Of a DNA stretch of 64,000 bases, positions 26,281-35,838 are shown in pieces. Numbering within the stretch: the stretch's first letter is position 1; every line of letters begins with the position of its first letter. The notes under the pieces are model-generated. The model made no database searches and was not told the DNA's origin. It saw nothing but the letters and a program-made list of their open reading frames with translations. A program made the position numbers and the translations under genes. The DNA lies in the NCBI RefSeq assembly GCF_029887875.1, contig NZ_JARXRM010000035.1, forward strand, positions 124,001-188,000, in the 5' to 3' direction. The stretch comes from Luteimonas endophytica (GTDB taxonomy: Bacteria; Pseudomonadota; Gammaproteobacteria; Xanthomonadales; Xanthomonadaceae).

Positions 26281-26760
26281 ATGAACATGCGCCCTTCCGC
26301 AGGATTCCTTCCGCTGTTGCTGCTGGCCGCCTGCACCGGCGGAATGTCGCCGGATGCCGCGCCGGCCGGCGCCGCGCCGGACCCGCTGGCGCAGATCGGG
26401 CGCTGGGCCCTGCAGGGCGCGACCGATCCGGGCGGGCGGCCGATCGCGGCGGTGCTGCCCGGTGGCCGCGCCGTGCACGCGCTGGTCTTCGACGGCGAAC
26501 GCGTCGCCGTCCAGGGCGGTTGCAACCACGTCGGCGGCCGCTACCGCATCGAGGCCGGCGGGCGGCTGCGGGTGCTGGACATGCAGAGCACCCTCATGGC
26601 GTGCTCGGACCAGGCGCTGATGGACGCCGATGCCGCGGTCGCCGGGCTGCTGGAGGGCGAGGCGACGTGGCGCATCGCCGAAAGCTACCCGGAGCAACTG
26701 CGCCTCGAGCACGCCGATGGGCGCAGCAGCCGCTGGGTGGCCGAGCGCCCGGCGCGATGA
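26281..26760 (+). CDS. META-domain lipoprotein
   Basis: This 159-residue protein has a lipoprotein signal ([12 protein letters not shown]). A META/HslJ-like domain follows: [66 protein letters not shown]. The CN-GG and MACSD blocks are the family hallmark. HslJ-type proteins are linked to heat and drug stress; the molecular role is unresolved. ATG 26281 is favoured over the GTG at 26272. It is anchored at the periplasmic or outer-membrane face. Confidence 0.87.
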   Translation: MNMRPSAGFLPLLLLAACTGGMSPDAAPAGAAPDPLAQIGRWALQGATDPGGRPIAAVLPGGRAVHALVFDGERVAVQGGCNHVGGRYRIEAGGRLRVLDMQSTLMACSDQALMDADAAVAGLLEGEATWRIAESYPEQLRLEHADGRSSRWVAERPAR

Positions 26761-26806
26761 CCGTCGGCGCGGCGCCGGCACGCCGATGCCGGCGCCGGCG
26801 GCCGGA

Positions 26807-28600
26807 TCACTGCCGTTCCGCGATCCAGGCGTCGATCTCGCGCTCCAGCACCGTCAGCGGCACCACGCCGGTGAGCAGCACGCGGTTGTGGAACTCGCGC
26901 GGATCGAAGCGCTCGCCGAGCGCGTCGCGCGCCTTGTCGCGCAGCCGGATGATCTCCAGCTGGCCGACCTTGTACGAGGTGGCCTGGCCGGGCATCACCA
27001 CGTAGCGGTCCACCTCGGAGGGCGGGATGCCGTAGTCGATGGCCTGCTGCCGGGTCCAGCGCATGGCGTGCAGGCCGGTATCGGCGACCAGCCGGCGGGC
27101 GCGGAACAGTTCCGCGTCGAGTTGACCGAGCAGCCCTTCCGGATCGCCGTCGTACCAGCCTTCCTCGGCGGCCAGGCGCTCGGCGTACAGCGCCCAGCCC
27201 TCGCTGAAGGCGGAGATGCCGCCGAACGCGCGGGTCTGGCGGAACTTCGGCAGGTCCTGGTTCTCCACCGACAGCGCGATCTGGAAATGGTGGCCGGGCA
27301 CGGTCTCGTGGTACACCAGCGTGCGCAGGCCGAAGTTGGTCAGCCGGTCCTTGCGCAGCGGCATCTGATAGACCCCCGGGCGGGAGCCGTCCAGCGGCGG
27401 AGCGGTATAGCTGGCGGCGGCGCTGGCCCAGCGGTACTCGGGGTAGGGGCGCGCGATCACCGGCGTGCGCGGGCGGATGTCGAACAGGGTATCGGAGCGC
27501 TTTTCGGCGTCGGCGATCATGGTGTCGATGTCGGCCATGAGCCGCGCGCGGCCCTGGTCGGTCTCGGGATAGGCGAGGTCGGCCTTCAGGCGGCCGATAC
27601 GTTCGCGCACGCTGCCTTCGGTGCGACCGATCGAGCGCAGTATCGTGTCCATCTCCGCCTCGATCCGCGCCACCTCGCGCAGGCCGAGCTGGTGGATCTG
27701 CCGCGCGGTGAGGTCGGTCGAGGTGAACTGGCGCAGCCGCTGCGCGTAGGCCGCGGCGCCGTCCTCGAAGCGCCACAGGCCGGCATCGTCGGTGGCGTCG
27801 GCCCGCTGCGACTCGAGGGTGGCGATGGCCTCCCGCCAGGCGGGGTAGACGCCGTCGGCGACGATACCGGTGGCCTCCTCCACCAGCGCCTGCCGCGCCG
27901 CCTCGTCCACCTGGTCGACGCTCTCCAGCCTTTCGGCGAAGGTCGTGACCAGCGGGTTACCGGCCGGCTCGGGCGAGACGAACTGGCGCATCTGCGCGAT
28001 CGTCGCTTCGAGGATGAAGCGGGGCGGCAGGATTCCGCCGGCCGCCAGCTCGCGGGAGCGCTGCACCGCTTCGCCCATGCGCGCGTCGAACAGGCGCAGC
28101 CGCGCCAGGTAGTTTTCGGCGTCGCCGGCGCTGCGCACCGGGTGCACCACGGTCATCAGGTTCGGCAGGCCGACGTTGGCGCCGCCGAACTGGTTGAGCG
28201 GGTACTGGTAGCCGCTGTAGCGCTCGCCCTCGACGTGGTTGCGCAGCAGCCACTCCAGCAGCTCCGCCGAGACGCGCTCGTCGTCGCTCATCGCGGCGCG
28301 GTCGAACCTCGCCAGCCGCTCCAGGCCCTCGCGCGCCAGCGCCACCGTCTCCCCGCGGAACTGCGTGGTCAGCGGGGTGAGCTGGCGGTCCATGCGCTGC
28401 TGCAGTTCGCCGTCGAAATAGCGGCTGCCGGTGGCGGCGGAGGGTTGCCTCCGCATCCACTGGTCGGAGTAGGCCTCGAAGAAGGCATCGACCGATTCCG
28501 CATCCCGCGCGCCTTCCGCGGCAGGCGCGGCCCGGGCAGCCTCCAACGCAGGCGCGGACGCGCAGGCGGAGAGCAGGGCCGTCATCAAGGCCAGTACCAT
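26807..28600 (-). CDS. DUF885 lipoprotein (putative metallohydrolase)
   Basis: This protein of about 600 residues in the DUF885 family carries a metal-site helix in [15 protein letters not shown] and the downstream [15 protein letters not shown], resembling zinc metallopeptidases. Other conserved segments are [21 protein letters not shown] and [23 protein letters not shown]. The visible start ([13 protein letters not shown]) is a truncated-looking lipoprotein signal. An ATG at 28646 (MAKHHDSPP...) would supply a basic n-region if an eight-G run at 28620-28627 were one base shorter. The substrate is unknown. Confidence 0.88.
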   Translation of the reverse strand: MVLALMTALLSACASAPALEAARAAPAAEGARDAESVDAFFEAYSDQWMRRQPSAATGSRYFDGELQQRMDRQLTPLTTQFRGETVALAREGLERLARFDRAAMSDDERVSAELLEWLLRNHVEGERYSGYQYPLNQFGGANVGLPNLMTVVHPVRSAGDAENYLARLRLFDARMGEAVQRSRELAAGGILPPRFILEATIAQMRQFVSPEPAGNPLVTTFAERLESVDQVDEAARQALVEEATGIVADGVYPAWREAIATLESQRADATDDAGLWRFEDGAAAYAQRLRQFTSTDLTARQIHQLGLREVARIEAEMDTILRSIGRTEGSVRERIGRLKADLAYPETDQGRARLMADIDTMIADAEKRSDTLFDIRPRTPVIARPYPEYRWASAAASYTAPPLDGSRPGVYQMPLRKDRLTNFGLRTLVYHETVPGHHFQIALSVENQDLPKFRQTRAFGGISAFSEGWALYAERLAAEEGWYDGDPEGLLGQLDAELFRARRLVADTGLHAMRWTRQQAIDYGIPPSEVDRYVVMPGQATSYKVGQLEIIRLRDKARDALGERFDPREFHNRVLLTGVVPLTVLEREIDAWIAERQ

Positions 28601-28619
28601 CGCCAGCGCGGGCGGCGAC

Positions 28620-28627
28620 GGGGGGGG
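28620..28627 (-). repeat. Eight-base G homopolymer at the 5' end of the DUF885 gene
   Basis: On the coding (minus) strand this is a C8 run lying between ATG 28646 and the first in-frame ATG at 28600. With seven C the upstream ATG would join the gene in frame and complete its lipoprotein signal. Either slippage-prone regulation or a miscalled homopolymer could explain it. Confidence 0.5.
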
Positions 28628-28735
28628 AATCGTGATGCTTTGCCACGGCGGTCGCTCCGGCGGTCGGTCCGCGTCGATTCTACGCAGCCGCCGCGGCGAT
28701 GGTCGATTACCGGGGCGGGGCTGCGGACGATCGCC

Positions 28736-29455
28736 TCACACCGACGCCAACCGCTCCCTGGCCGCCTCGCTCAAACCGATGAATTCGCATCCGAACTGAT
28801 GGACCTGTCTGCCGCGCTGCCGCAAGCGCCGCACGTGGCGGACCCGCATCGCGACCAGCAGCGGCTCCGGGCCGGCGACCTCGATCTCGCAGCCGGGTAG
28901 CAGGTCTCCGCAGGCGAACGGCAGCTCGGTTTCGGAAGTGACCAGGGCCAGCCCGCCGCCGCAGATGTCGCGGATGGTGACGCGCAGCGCGGTCTCGCCG
29001 CCGGACGGTGCCCGGGCGTGGATCACGCAGGCCAGCGGCCCGCCGCTGGGCTCGCGGCGCGGCTCCAGGCGCCGCTGTACGTGCAGCAGCCGCGCGGGTA
29101 GCGGGACGCCGAGCGCCGCGGTGCCGGCATGGCGGCCGACGGTCATCTTCGCGGTGCCGAACCGCAGCAGCGCACCGGCGAGGGATGCCTGCAACGACAG
29201 GTGTCCGGCACGCAGCAGGCGCTGCAGCGGGCGGCGCTCGCGTGGCGCGCCGAGCCAGAGGGTGTCGCCATCGAGAGCCAGGGCCGGGAGCGCCAACCCG
29301 GAGATCCCGCCGTCGACGGTCGCCATCAGGCTGCCGCCGCCGGCGACGAGCCGCTGCAGAAGTCCGCGGATCGCGCGAGGGTCGCGCAGCAGGCATTTGT
29401 CGCCCGAACCGATGCCCGGCGGCTGCGGCGCGGTGCTGGAATCGGGGTCCTCCAT
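28736..29455 (-). CDS. YcgR-like PilZ c-di-GMP effector
   Basis: This 239-residue protein has two beta-barrels. An N-terminal YcgR-type domain (GSGDKCLLRDPRAIRGLLQRLVAGGGSLMATVDG) is followed by a PilZ domain starting at the RxxxR motif (RLEPR). It continues to RDICGGGLAL, where the consensus D/NxSxxG has Cys instead of Ser. The C-terminal HQFGCEFIGLSEAARERL is typical. Such proteins bind c-di-GMP and slow flagellar motors or tune motility. ATG 29455 is preferred; 29482 is possible. It is divergent from a polysaccharide deacetylase gene. Confidence 0.85.
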   Translation of the reverse strand: MEDPDSSTAPQPPGIGSGDKCLLRDPRAIRGLLQRLVAGGGSLMATVDGGISGLALPALALDGDTLWLGAPRERRPLQRLLRAGHLSLQASLAGALLRFGTAKMTVGRHAGTAALGVPLPARLLHVQRRLEPRREPSGGPLACVIHARAPSGGETALRVTIRDICGGGLALVTSETELPFACGDLLPGCEIEVAGPEPLLVAMRVRHVRRLRQRGRQVHQFGCEFIGLSEAARERLASV

Positions 29456-29558
29456 GATCCCGATTACGGCCGCGGCCGGCACAACTGTAGCGGCCCGGCA
29501 TGGCCGGTGAGCCGCGCGGGCGCCGCCGGCCCGAATGGCTCGATGCTACATTGCCGCA

Positions 29559-30527
29559 ATGCACTCACCCACCCCAGGCCGCCGCGGCGTCGTTGTCCTG
29601 GCCGCGACCGCGCTCGCACTGGTGCTTTCCGGCGCCACCGCGGCGCGCGCGGAGGCGCGGCGGATCGCCCTCAGTTTCGACGACGCACCGACCGCGGATG
29701 GCGCGCTTTTCTCCGGTAGTCAGCGCACCGCGGCGCTGATCCGGGTCCTCGCCGACGCGGGCGTGGAGCAGGCGGGATTCTTCGTCACCACGCGCAACCT
29801 GGCCGGGCCCGCGCAGGCCCGTCGCCTGCGCGCCTATGCCGGCGCCGGCCACGCGCTGGCCAACCATTCGCACGGGCACCGGTGGTTGTCTCGCACCCCG
29901 GCGGTGGACTACCTGGCGGACATCGACCACGCGGCGCGGGCGCTGGCGCCGTTCGACGGCGTGCGCCCATGGTTCCGCTTTCCCTTTCTCGACGAAGGCG
30001 CCGACGCCGCGGAGCGCGACCGCATCCGCGCCGGATTGGCCGAGCGCGGGCTGCGCAACGGCTACGTCACCGTCGACAACTACGATTGGTACCTCGCCGC
30101 CAAGGTGGACGAGGCGGTCGGCGCGGGCAGGGAGGTCGACTTCGAAGCGCTGCGGGACACCTACGTGGACATGCTGGTCGGCTGCGTCGAGTTCTACGAC
30201 GCCATCGCGCGGCGCACGCTGGGCCGCTCGCCCGCGCACGTGCTGCTGCTGCACGAGAACGATCTGGCCGCACTGTACGCGGGCGACCTGGTCCGCGCGC
30301 TGCGCCACGCCGGCTGGCGCGTGATCCGCATCGACGAGGCATACGCCGATCCGATCGCGGAGGCGCAGCCGCAGACGCTGTTCAACGGCCAGGGCAGGGT
30401 GGCCGCGCTGGCTCATGCCGACGGGGCGGCGGCCCGCGGGCTCATCCACGTCTCGGAGGACGAGGCATGGATCGATGCGGAGGTGGAACGGGCGCAGATC
30501 TTCGGCGTGCGGCCGGACGGCCGGTGA
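29559..30527 (+). CDS. Secreted polysaccharide deacetylase
   Basis: This 322-residue protein has a signal peptide (VVVLAATALALVLSGATAARA) and a NodB/CE4-type domain. Motif 1 is ALSFDDAPTADG with the catalytic Asp pair, motif 2 is NHSHGH with the metal His residues, and motif 3 is WFRFPFLDEG. It removes acetyl groups from polysaccharides such as peptidoglycan or exopolysaccharide in the periplasm or outside. The DDAP variant is common in proteobacterial secreted members. Exact substrate unknown. The DUF418 gene begins 21 bases downstream. Confidence 0.9.
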   Translation: MHSPTPGRRGVVVLAATALALVLSGATAARAEARRIALSFDDAPTADGALFSGSQRTAALIRVLADAGVEQAGFFVTTRNLAGPAQARRLRAYAGAGHALANHSHGHRWLSRTPAVDYLADIDHAARALAPFDGVRPWFRFPFLDEGADAAERDRIRAGLAERGLRNGYVTVDNYDWYLAAKVDEAVGAGREVDFEALRDTYVDMLVGCVEFYDAIARRTLGRSPAHVLLLHENDLAALYAGDLVRALRHAGWRVIRIDEAYADPIAEAQPQTLFNGQGRVAALAHADGAAARGLIHVSEDEAWIDAEVERAQIFGVRPDGR

Positions 30528-30548
30528 CGGGCTCGGGAACCGTGGACG

Positions 30549-31835
30549 GTGGCCGGACCGCAGGGCGCGGGACCGTCGTTGGTGGCTGAAGCGCCCGCGC
30601 CCACCGCTGGCGAAAGCCGGCTGGTTCTGCTGGACGCGCTGCGGGGTTTCGCACTGTTCGGCGTGCTGCTGGTCAACCTCAAGAGTTTGTCGCTCTACGG
30701 TCTGCTGCCGAAGGCGCAGCGGCACGCGCTGCCGAGCGCCGCGTTCGACCGCGCAGCCGACCTGGCGACCTCGGTGCTGGTGGACGGCACCGCGATCACC
30801 CTGTTCTCGATCCTGTTCGGGGTCGGGTTCGCCATGCAGATGCAGCGCGGTGACGGTCGGCCCGGCCGCGTGCAGCGCTACGTGCGCCGGCTGCTGGTGC
30901 TGCTGGCGATCGGCCTGGCCCACGCCTGGCTGCTCTGGTGGGGCGACATCCTTCGCTACTACGCGATCCTGGGCTTGGCGCTGCTGCCGTTCGCGCGCGT
31001 CTCCCCGCGGCTGCTCGCAGTGGCCGGGGTCGTGACGGTGGTGGCGCTACCGCTGGCCCTGCAGCCGGTGGTGCCGCAGCTGTTGCCGCCGCAGATCGGT
31101 TCCGCCGAGTCCGCGGCGCGATCGCTGGCCGCGTTCGGGAGCGAACGCTGGAGCGACATGTTCGCGGGCAACTTCGCCCGCGACCTGCGCATGCGCTTCG
31201 CGGTCTGGATCCTGCCGGCCTATGTCTTCGGCCGGCTGCTCCTGGGCGTGGCCCTGGGAAGCAGCGGCGTGTTGTGGGATCCGGCCAACCACCTGCGCTT
31301 CTGGAAGCGCTGCTGCCTGGTGACGCTGACGATCGCGGCCGCGACCGGGGTCCTGCTGTTCCTGCACGAGCACCGGGAGCCGGCGACGGCCCTGCCATGG
31401 CTGCAGAGCGCGCCCGGCAGGCTGGTCTTGCGCATGCTGCGCAACCTCGCGCCGCTGAATCTCGCCGTGTTCTATCTGTCGGGGTTCGTGCTGCTGTTCC
31501 AGCAGCCGGCATGGCGGACCCGGCTCGCCTGGCTCGCGCCGGTCGGGCGCATGGCGCTCAGCAACTACCTGGCGCAGACGGTGGCCGCCATCGCGCTGTT
31601 CTACGGCGTTGGCCTGGGGATCGGCCCCCGCTTCGGCATGGTCGGCGTCTGTGCTGCCGCGCTGGCGCTTTTCCTGCTGCAGGCGGCGGCCAGCGCGTGG
31701 TGGCTGCGGCGGTATCGTTTCGGGCCGCTGGAGTGGCTGTGGCGCTCGCTCACCTACGGTCGGCGCCAGCCGATGCGGCGCGATCGGCCCCGCCCCGCGG
31801 AGCATCGCGCTGGACCCGATGGCGCCACGGCATGA
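30549..31835 (+). CDS. DUF418-family membrane protein
   Basis: This protein of about 428 residues has some ten hydrophobic helices. The opening LVLLDALRGFALFGVLLVNL and the end FGPLEWLWRSLTYGR are the DUF418 signatures. Another marker is GRMALSNYLAQTVAAIALFYGVGLG. The family resembles membrane acyltransferases in layout but has no settled function. The start is GTG 30549 or a later GTG near 30582. It follows the deacetylase closely on the same strand, so a joint role in modifying surface polysaccharide is plausible but inferred. Confidence 0.85.
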   Translation: MAGPQGAGPSLVAEAPAPTAGESRLVLLDALRGFALFGVLLVNLKSLSLYGLLPKAQRHALPSAAFDRAADLATSVLVDGTAITLFSILFGVGFAMQMQRGDGRPGRVQRYVRRLLVLLAIGLAHAWLLWWGDILRYYAILGLALLPFARVSPRLLAVAGVVTVVALPLALQPVVPQLLPPQIGSAESAARSLAAFGSERWSDMFAGNFARDLRMRFAVWILPAYVFGRLLLGVALGSSGVLWDPANHLRFWKRCCLVTLTIAAATGVLLFLHEHREPATALPWLQSAPGRLVLRMLRNLAPLNLAVFYLSGFVLLFQQPAWRTRLAWLAPVGRMALSNYLAQTVAAIALFYGVGLGIGPRFGMVGVCAAALALFLLQAAASAWWLRRYRFGPLEWLWRSLTYGRRQPMRRDRPRPAEHRAGPDGATA

Positions 31836-32058
31836 GGGGACGTGTTCCCGGGACACCGACGCGGCGCGGATCCCCCGGCCGATCTGCGACCGCGGTTGGC
31901 GAAATTCGCACGTGGCGGTGCTACCAATGGAGACCGGGACGATAGCGGGCATGCGCGCGCCTCGTCGCGGGGCCACCGGGCGCCGGCACCGCGATCGGCG
32001 GGAGCTGGGTCCGGCGCGACGGCCGCCACCGCCGTCTTGTTCGCAGAGGAAGCAACCG

Positions 32059-33015
32059 ATGCACGATATCGACGTGGCCGTCGCGGCCCAACCGGTCCTC
32101 GACCCGCAACTCACGCTCGCGCTCGCCCAGGCCTCGATGGCCGCCTACGCCGCCTTCGACGGCACCCGCATCGTGCCGCCGCCCGACTACCGGCTGGTGG
32201 CCTCCTGGACCGGCTGGGACGCCGGGCCGTTCGGCGGCGTGGAGGAGCCGTACGGCCTGCTGTTCCAGTCCGTCCGCGACCCGGGAACCTGCCTCTTCGC
32301 CTTCCGGGGAACCGACTCGGACATGGACGCGCTGAGCGAGGCCGATTTCGTCACCACGGATTTCGTGCCGGCGTCCGGGCGCCTGGACCCGGCGCCGCAG
32401 GTGTCCACCGGCTTCTACGGGATCTACCATGACAGGGGCGGAAACATGGCCGCATCGATGCGCGGGCAACTGTTCGCGCTGCTCGACCGGTTCCGGCCCG
32501 CCCGGGTGCTGCTCACCGGCCACAGCCTCGGGGCGGCGCTGAGCCAACTGTTCTCGTTCGACCTGGCGGTGAGCCGGCAGCAGCAGGCGACCAACATCAA
32601 TTTCGCCAGCCCGATGGTCGGCACGCCGAGCTGGCAGCAGGCGTGGGCCGCCCACGTCGGCGCCGCGAGCGCCGTGCGCTGCTACAACTTCTGGGACTAC
32701 GTGCCGACGCTGCCGCCCTCGCTGGCGGGCTACGTCCCGGTGGGGCAGGGCTTCCGCACCGCGTTCTACGTCCGCGAAGGGTGGTACGTGCACGAACTGG
32801 CGCGCCACTCGCTGGCCAATCTGCAGACCGTGCTCCAGCATGCGATGTGGCTGGATCCGCAGGCGTGGAGCGGCACCTTCCAGGATCACGTGGCGCCGCC
32901 GCGGCTGATGCAGAGCGACATCCCGCCGCCCGGCGCGCAGGTCCCCTGGGCCGACCGGGCGCGGGAGACGCTGGCGTTCGAACGTTCGCTGCGGGCCGCT
33001 GCGTGGGCCTCCTAG
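32059..33015 (+). CDS. Class 3 (fungal-type) lipase family protein
   Basis: This 318-residue alpha/beta hydrolase has the nucleophile elbow LLTGHSLGAALSQLF and the oxyanion-side FAFRGTDSDMDAL. The WDYVPTLPPSLAGY segment supplies the Asp position and VHELARHSLAN a candidate His. No signal peptide is visible, so it is cytosolic or exported by a non-Sec route. AGAGGA lies eight bases before the ATG. About 220 bases without a gene lie upstream. It cleaves acylglycerols in related proteins; the natural substrate is unknown here. Confidence 0.88.
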   Translation: MHDIDVAVAAQPVLDPQLTLALAQASMAAYAAFDGTRIVPPPDYRLVASWTGWDAGPFGGVEEPYGLLFQSVRDPGTCLFAFRGTDSDMDALSEADFVTTDFVPASGRLDPAPQVSTGFYGIYHDRGGNMAASMRGQLFALLDRFRPARVLLTGHSLGAALSQLFSFDLAVSRQQQATNINFASPMVGTPSWQQAWAAHVGAASAVRCYNFWDYVPTLPPSLAGYVPVGQGFRTAFYVREGWYVHELARHSLANLQTVLQHAMWLDPQAWSGTFQDHVAPPRLMQSDIPPPGAQVPWADRARETLAFERSLRAAAWAS

Positions 33016-33068
33016 ACCTGGGCCCGGCGTTGGATCGCGCCAGCGCCGTACCGCTGCCGCCGCCGTCC

Positions 33069-33488
33069 TCAGGGCTGGTAGCAGGCGCCCGACGGATCGT
33101 GCTCGATCTGGATCAGGGTGCCGCCGGCTCCGCCCCAGACGTTGCCGCCGGTGAAGATCAGGCAGCCATGACCCTGGTACAGCACCTGCATGCGCCGCGC
33201 ATCGTCGCCGAAATAGAACGGGATCCAGCGCTTGCCGGATTCGTAGCTGTGGAAGCGATCGGGGGTGCCGTCCATGATCTCCTGGGTCTGCTGCATGTTC
33301 ATGCCGATCCCGAGCCTGGCGAACGGGCTGCCCTCGCGCGGCGTACCGATCACCTCGCCGGAAAACGAGCCGTCCTGCGACTTGACCTCGCGCCCACGGG
33401 GGCTGCTGGACGCCTCCTGCGGGCTGGAGGCGCAGGCGGCGAGCAGAAGTGCGGATGCAGCGGTGGCGATGATGCGCAAGTTCGTCAT
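33069..33488 (-). CDS. Small lipoprotein of unknown function
   Basis: This 139-residue protein has a clear lipobox (ASALLLAACASSPQ). The mature part begins with a Ser-rich linker and contains RLGIGMNMQQTQEIMDGTPDRFHSYESGKRWIPFYFGDDARRMQVLYQGHGC. That pattern (a G-M-x-x-x-E-I-M-D-G-x-P segment followed by strands) resembles SmpA/OmlA-type small beta folds. It would sit at the inner leaflet of the outer membrane. It lies downstream of the next minus-strand secreted gene, separated by about 118 bases. Confidence 0.8.
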   Translation of the reverse strand: MTNLRIIATAASALLLAACASSPQEASSSPRGREVKSQDGSFSGEVIGTPREGSPFARLGIGMNMQQTQEIMDGTPDRFHSYESGKRWIPFYFGDDARRMQVLYQGHGCLIFTGGNVWGGAGGTLIQIEHDPSGACYQP

Positions 33489-33606
33489 TGGGTACGTCCT
33501 GTTCCTGTGGTCGGAGTGGCGGGCATCCGTGCGATGGCGCCCGCCGCCATCCTCCATGCGCGCCCGGCGCTTGTCCAGCGGGGGGACGGCTCGCGCGGGC
33601 CGGCGC

Positions 33607-34341
33607 TCAGGGCAGCTGGTAGACGATCCGGCATTGCGCGGTGTCGAAATTGGCGGCGCCCTCTGGCGTGTCCTTGCGCCGCCCCCGCACCAGCATCCGG
33701 GCGGTGGGCGACGCCCCCACCAGCCCCAGGAGTTCGTCGTGTCCGTGCCCGCCGCCGATCTGCATGTCGAACAGGAAGACGTGGTCTGCGCCGTCCGAAC
33801 CGCGTACCGCGATGCCCATGTGTTCCGGATGTTCGCTGGCGTGGACCAGCGCGCCGCGGGCTTCGAAGGTCGCGGCGCCCGGCGAAGCGGGCAGGGAGCT
33901 GCCGTCATTGCCTTCCGCCGGCTCGGGGGCGAGCACGGCGAGCAGCTGCGGAGCCTCCGGCGGCAGTGCGATGTCCGCGCGCCCATCTGCCGGTTGCAAG
34001 AAGTGCAGACCCGCCAGCCGCTCGCGCAACGCCGCCTCGCGGCATGCGCGGTCCGGGCAGGAGGCGACCGTCCTCCGGAACGCCTCGCCGGCCGCGCGCC
34101 AGCATTCGGAAGCCGCGGCTTCGAGCCCGGCGGCCACCGCGAGTTCGTAGGCGAACAGCGTCTCCCCGAGCTGGTACATCACCTCGTGGCAGGCGACGTC
34201 GCCTTCGCGACAGCCGGTATCCGGATCGAGGGGAACCAGTGCCGGGGGCGGCGCTGGCGCCCCGGCGGCGACCCCGGCGGCCATGCCGGCCGCAAGCGCG
34301 GTGGCGATCCACTGGGGTGCGCGAAGTCGGATCCGGATCAT
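33607..34341 (-). CDS. Secreted Cys-containing protein of unknown function
   Basis: This 244-residue protein has a signal-like start (RAPQWIATALAAGMAAGVAAGAP). The mature part contains paired Cys (TGCREGDVACHEVMYQLGETL, SECWRAAGEAFRRTVASCPDRACREAALRERL) that could form disulfides in the periplasm. A beta-rich end holds GADHVFLFDMQIGGGHGHDELLG and CRIVYQLP. I recognise no family. It shares strand with the following small lipoprotein, so the two may be expressed together. Confidence 0.72.
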   Translation of the reverse strand: MIRIRLRAPQWIATALAAGMAAGVAAGAPAPPPALVPLDPDTGCREGDVACHEVMYQLGETLFAYELAVAAGLEAAASECWRAAGEAFRRTVASCPDRACREAALRERLAGLHFLQPADGRADIALPPEAPQLLAVLAPEPAEGNDGSSLPASPGAATFEARGALVHASEHPEHMGIAVRGSDGADHVFLFDMQIGGGHGHDELLGLVGASPTARMLVRGRRKDTPEGAANFDTAQCRIVYQLP

Positions 34342-34524
34342 GGCGTGCTCCGTCGGGACGCTGCAGGATGCAGCGGTGCCTGAATCATGACCCGGAAAAC
34401 GGCGCCGGCGGCGGCCACCCGCCGGAGTGGCGTGCGCCTCCCGCGCGGTACGCCTTGATCCTGGTCATGTCCCGGCGCCGCGCCCCGCGCTAGCCTGATT
34501 CGCCATCCGCAGCGGAGCCCGCCC

Positions 34525-35757
34525 GTGGAGACAGACGTCATCGTCGTCGGTGCCGGCCCGGCCGGTCTGTGCCTGGCGCGCGCGCTGGCCGAGCTCGGCC
34601 TGCGCGTCGACATCCTCGAACGGCAGCAGGCCGCGGCGATCGCCGAGCCGGCCTTCGACGGGCGCGAGATCGCGCTCACCCATGGTTCCATGCGGCTCCT
34701 GCGCGAGCTGGGGGTCTGGCGCCATATCCCCGAGGCCGAGGTGGCGCCGCTGCGCGCCGCCCGGGTGATGGACGGCAGCGACGGCGGCGGTTTCCGGATC
34801 GACCACGGCCGGACCGGCCACGTCCAGCTCGGCAGCCTTGTCGCCAACCACCTGATCCGCGCGGCGGCGTGGGCGGCGGTGGACGGCAGCGGGTCCATCC
34901 GTACCCACGCCGGCGTGAGCGTGGCCTGCGTGGACACCGACCAGGCCGGAGCGCGGGTCCGTCTCGGCGACGGCCGGGTGTTCGGCGGCCGGCTGCTGGT
35001 CGCGGCCGACAGCCGCTTCTCGGAGACCCGGCGGGCGCTGGGCATCGCCGTCGAGTCGCACGACTTCGGCCGCAGCATGCTGGTCTGCCGCATGACCCAT
35101 GCCGAGCCGCACCAGGGCACCGCCTGGGAATGGTTCGGGCGGGGCCAGACCCGCGCGCTGCTGCCGCTGCGCGAGGCACGCACCTCGTCCGTTGTGCTCA
35201 CCGTGACCGGAGCCGAGGCGGCACGGTTGCGCGCGATGCCCGCCGGGGCTTTCGCAGGCGAGGTGCATGCACGCTTCGAGGGGCGGTTGGGCGCGATGGC
35301 CCTGGCCAGCACCGTCCACGCCTACCCGCTGGTCGCCACCTGGGCGCGCCGCTTCATCGGGCCCCGGTTCGCCTTGGTGGGCGACGCGGCGTTCGGCATG
35401 CACCCGGTCACGGCGCACGGCTTCAACCTCGGCCTGGCTAGCGTCGAGCGACTGGCGCAGGCGGTGCGCGATTCGCTGGCATGCCATGGCGACCCCGCCC
35501 ACCCGGTGCTGCTGGCGCGCTATCAACGGCGCCACCGTGCCGGCAGCCTTCCGCTGTACCTGGGCACCCGATTCGTGGCCGGGCTGTACACCGACGACCG
35601 CCCGGCGGCGCAGCCGCTGCGCCGTGCGGTGATGGAAACCGGCGCCCGCCTGGCCCCGCTGCGCCGCGCGCTGGCCGCCGGCCTGATGGACGACGGCCCG
35701 GTCGACCCGCCGCTGGCGCAGCGGCTCTACAGGGGAGTGCGGCTGCTGGCGCCGTGA
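34525..35757 (+). CDS. ubiM: UbiH/UbiM-like FAD-dependent hydroxylase
   Basis: This 410-residue flavoprotein monooxygenase has the N-terminal FAD dinucleotide fold DVIVVGAGPAGLCLARALAELGLRVDILER. The middle motif is GRLLVAADSRFSETRR, and the second FAD motif is FALVGDAAFGMHPVTAHGFNLGLASVERLA, diagnostic of the UbiH/UbiF/Coq6 group. EPAFDGREIALTHGSMRLL fits the UbiM subgroup that hydroxylates C5 of the ubiquinone ring; that assignment is moderate and UbiH-like activity is possible. The GTG at 34525 is the start, with AGCGGAG upstream. Confidence 0.82.
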   Translation: METDVIVVGAGPAGLCLARALAELGLRVDILERQQAAAIAEPAFDGREIALTHGSMRLLRELGVWRHIPEAEVAPLRAARVMDGSDGGGFRIDHGRTGHVQLGSLVANHLIRAAAWAAVDGSGSIRTHAGVSVACVDTDQAGARVRLGDGRVFGGRLLVAADSRFSETRRALGIAVESHDFGRSMLVCRMTHAEPHQGTAWEWFGRGQTRALLPLREARTSSVVLTVTGAEAARLRAMPAGAFAGEVHARFEGRLGAMALASTVHAYPLVATWARRFIGPRFALVGDAAFGMHPVTAHGFNLGLASVERLAQAVRDSLACHGDPAHPVLLARYQRRHRAGSLPLYLGTRFVAGLYTDDRPAAQPLRRAVMETGARLAPLRRALAAGLMDDGPVDPPLAQRLYRGVRLLAP

Positions 35758-35838
35758 TGGGCCATGGCTGTCGCGCGGGAACACCGATGTTGCCGATCCG
35801 TGGCACGATCGCCACCGAGCCCCAGTCAAGGAACGACC

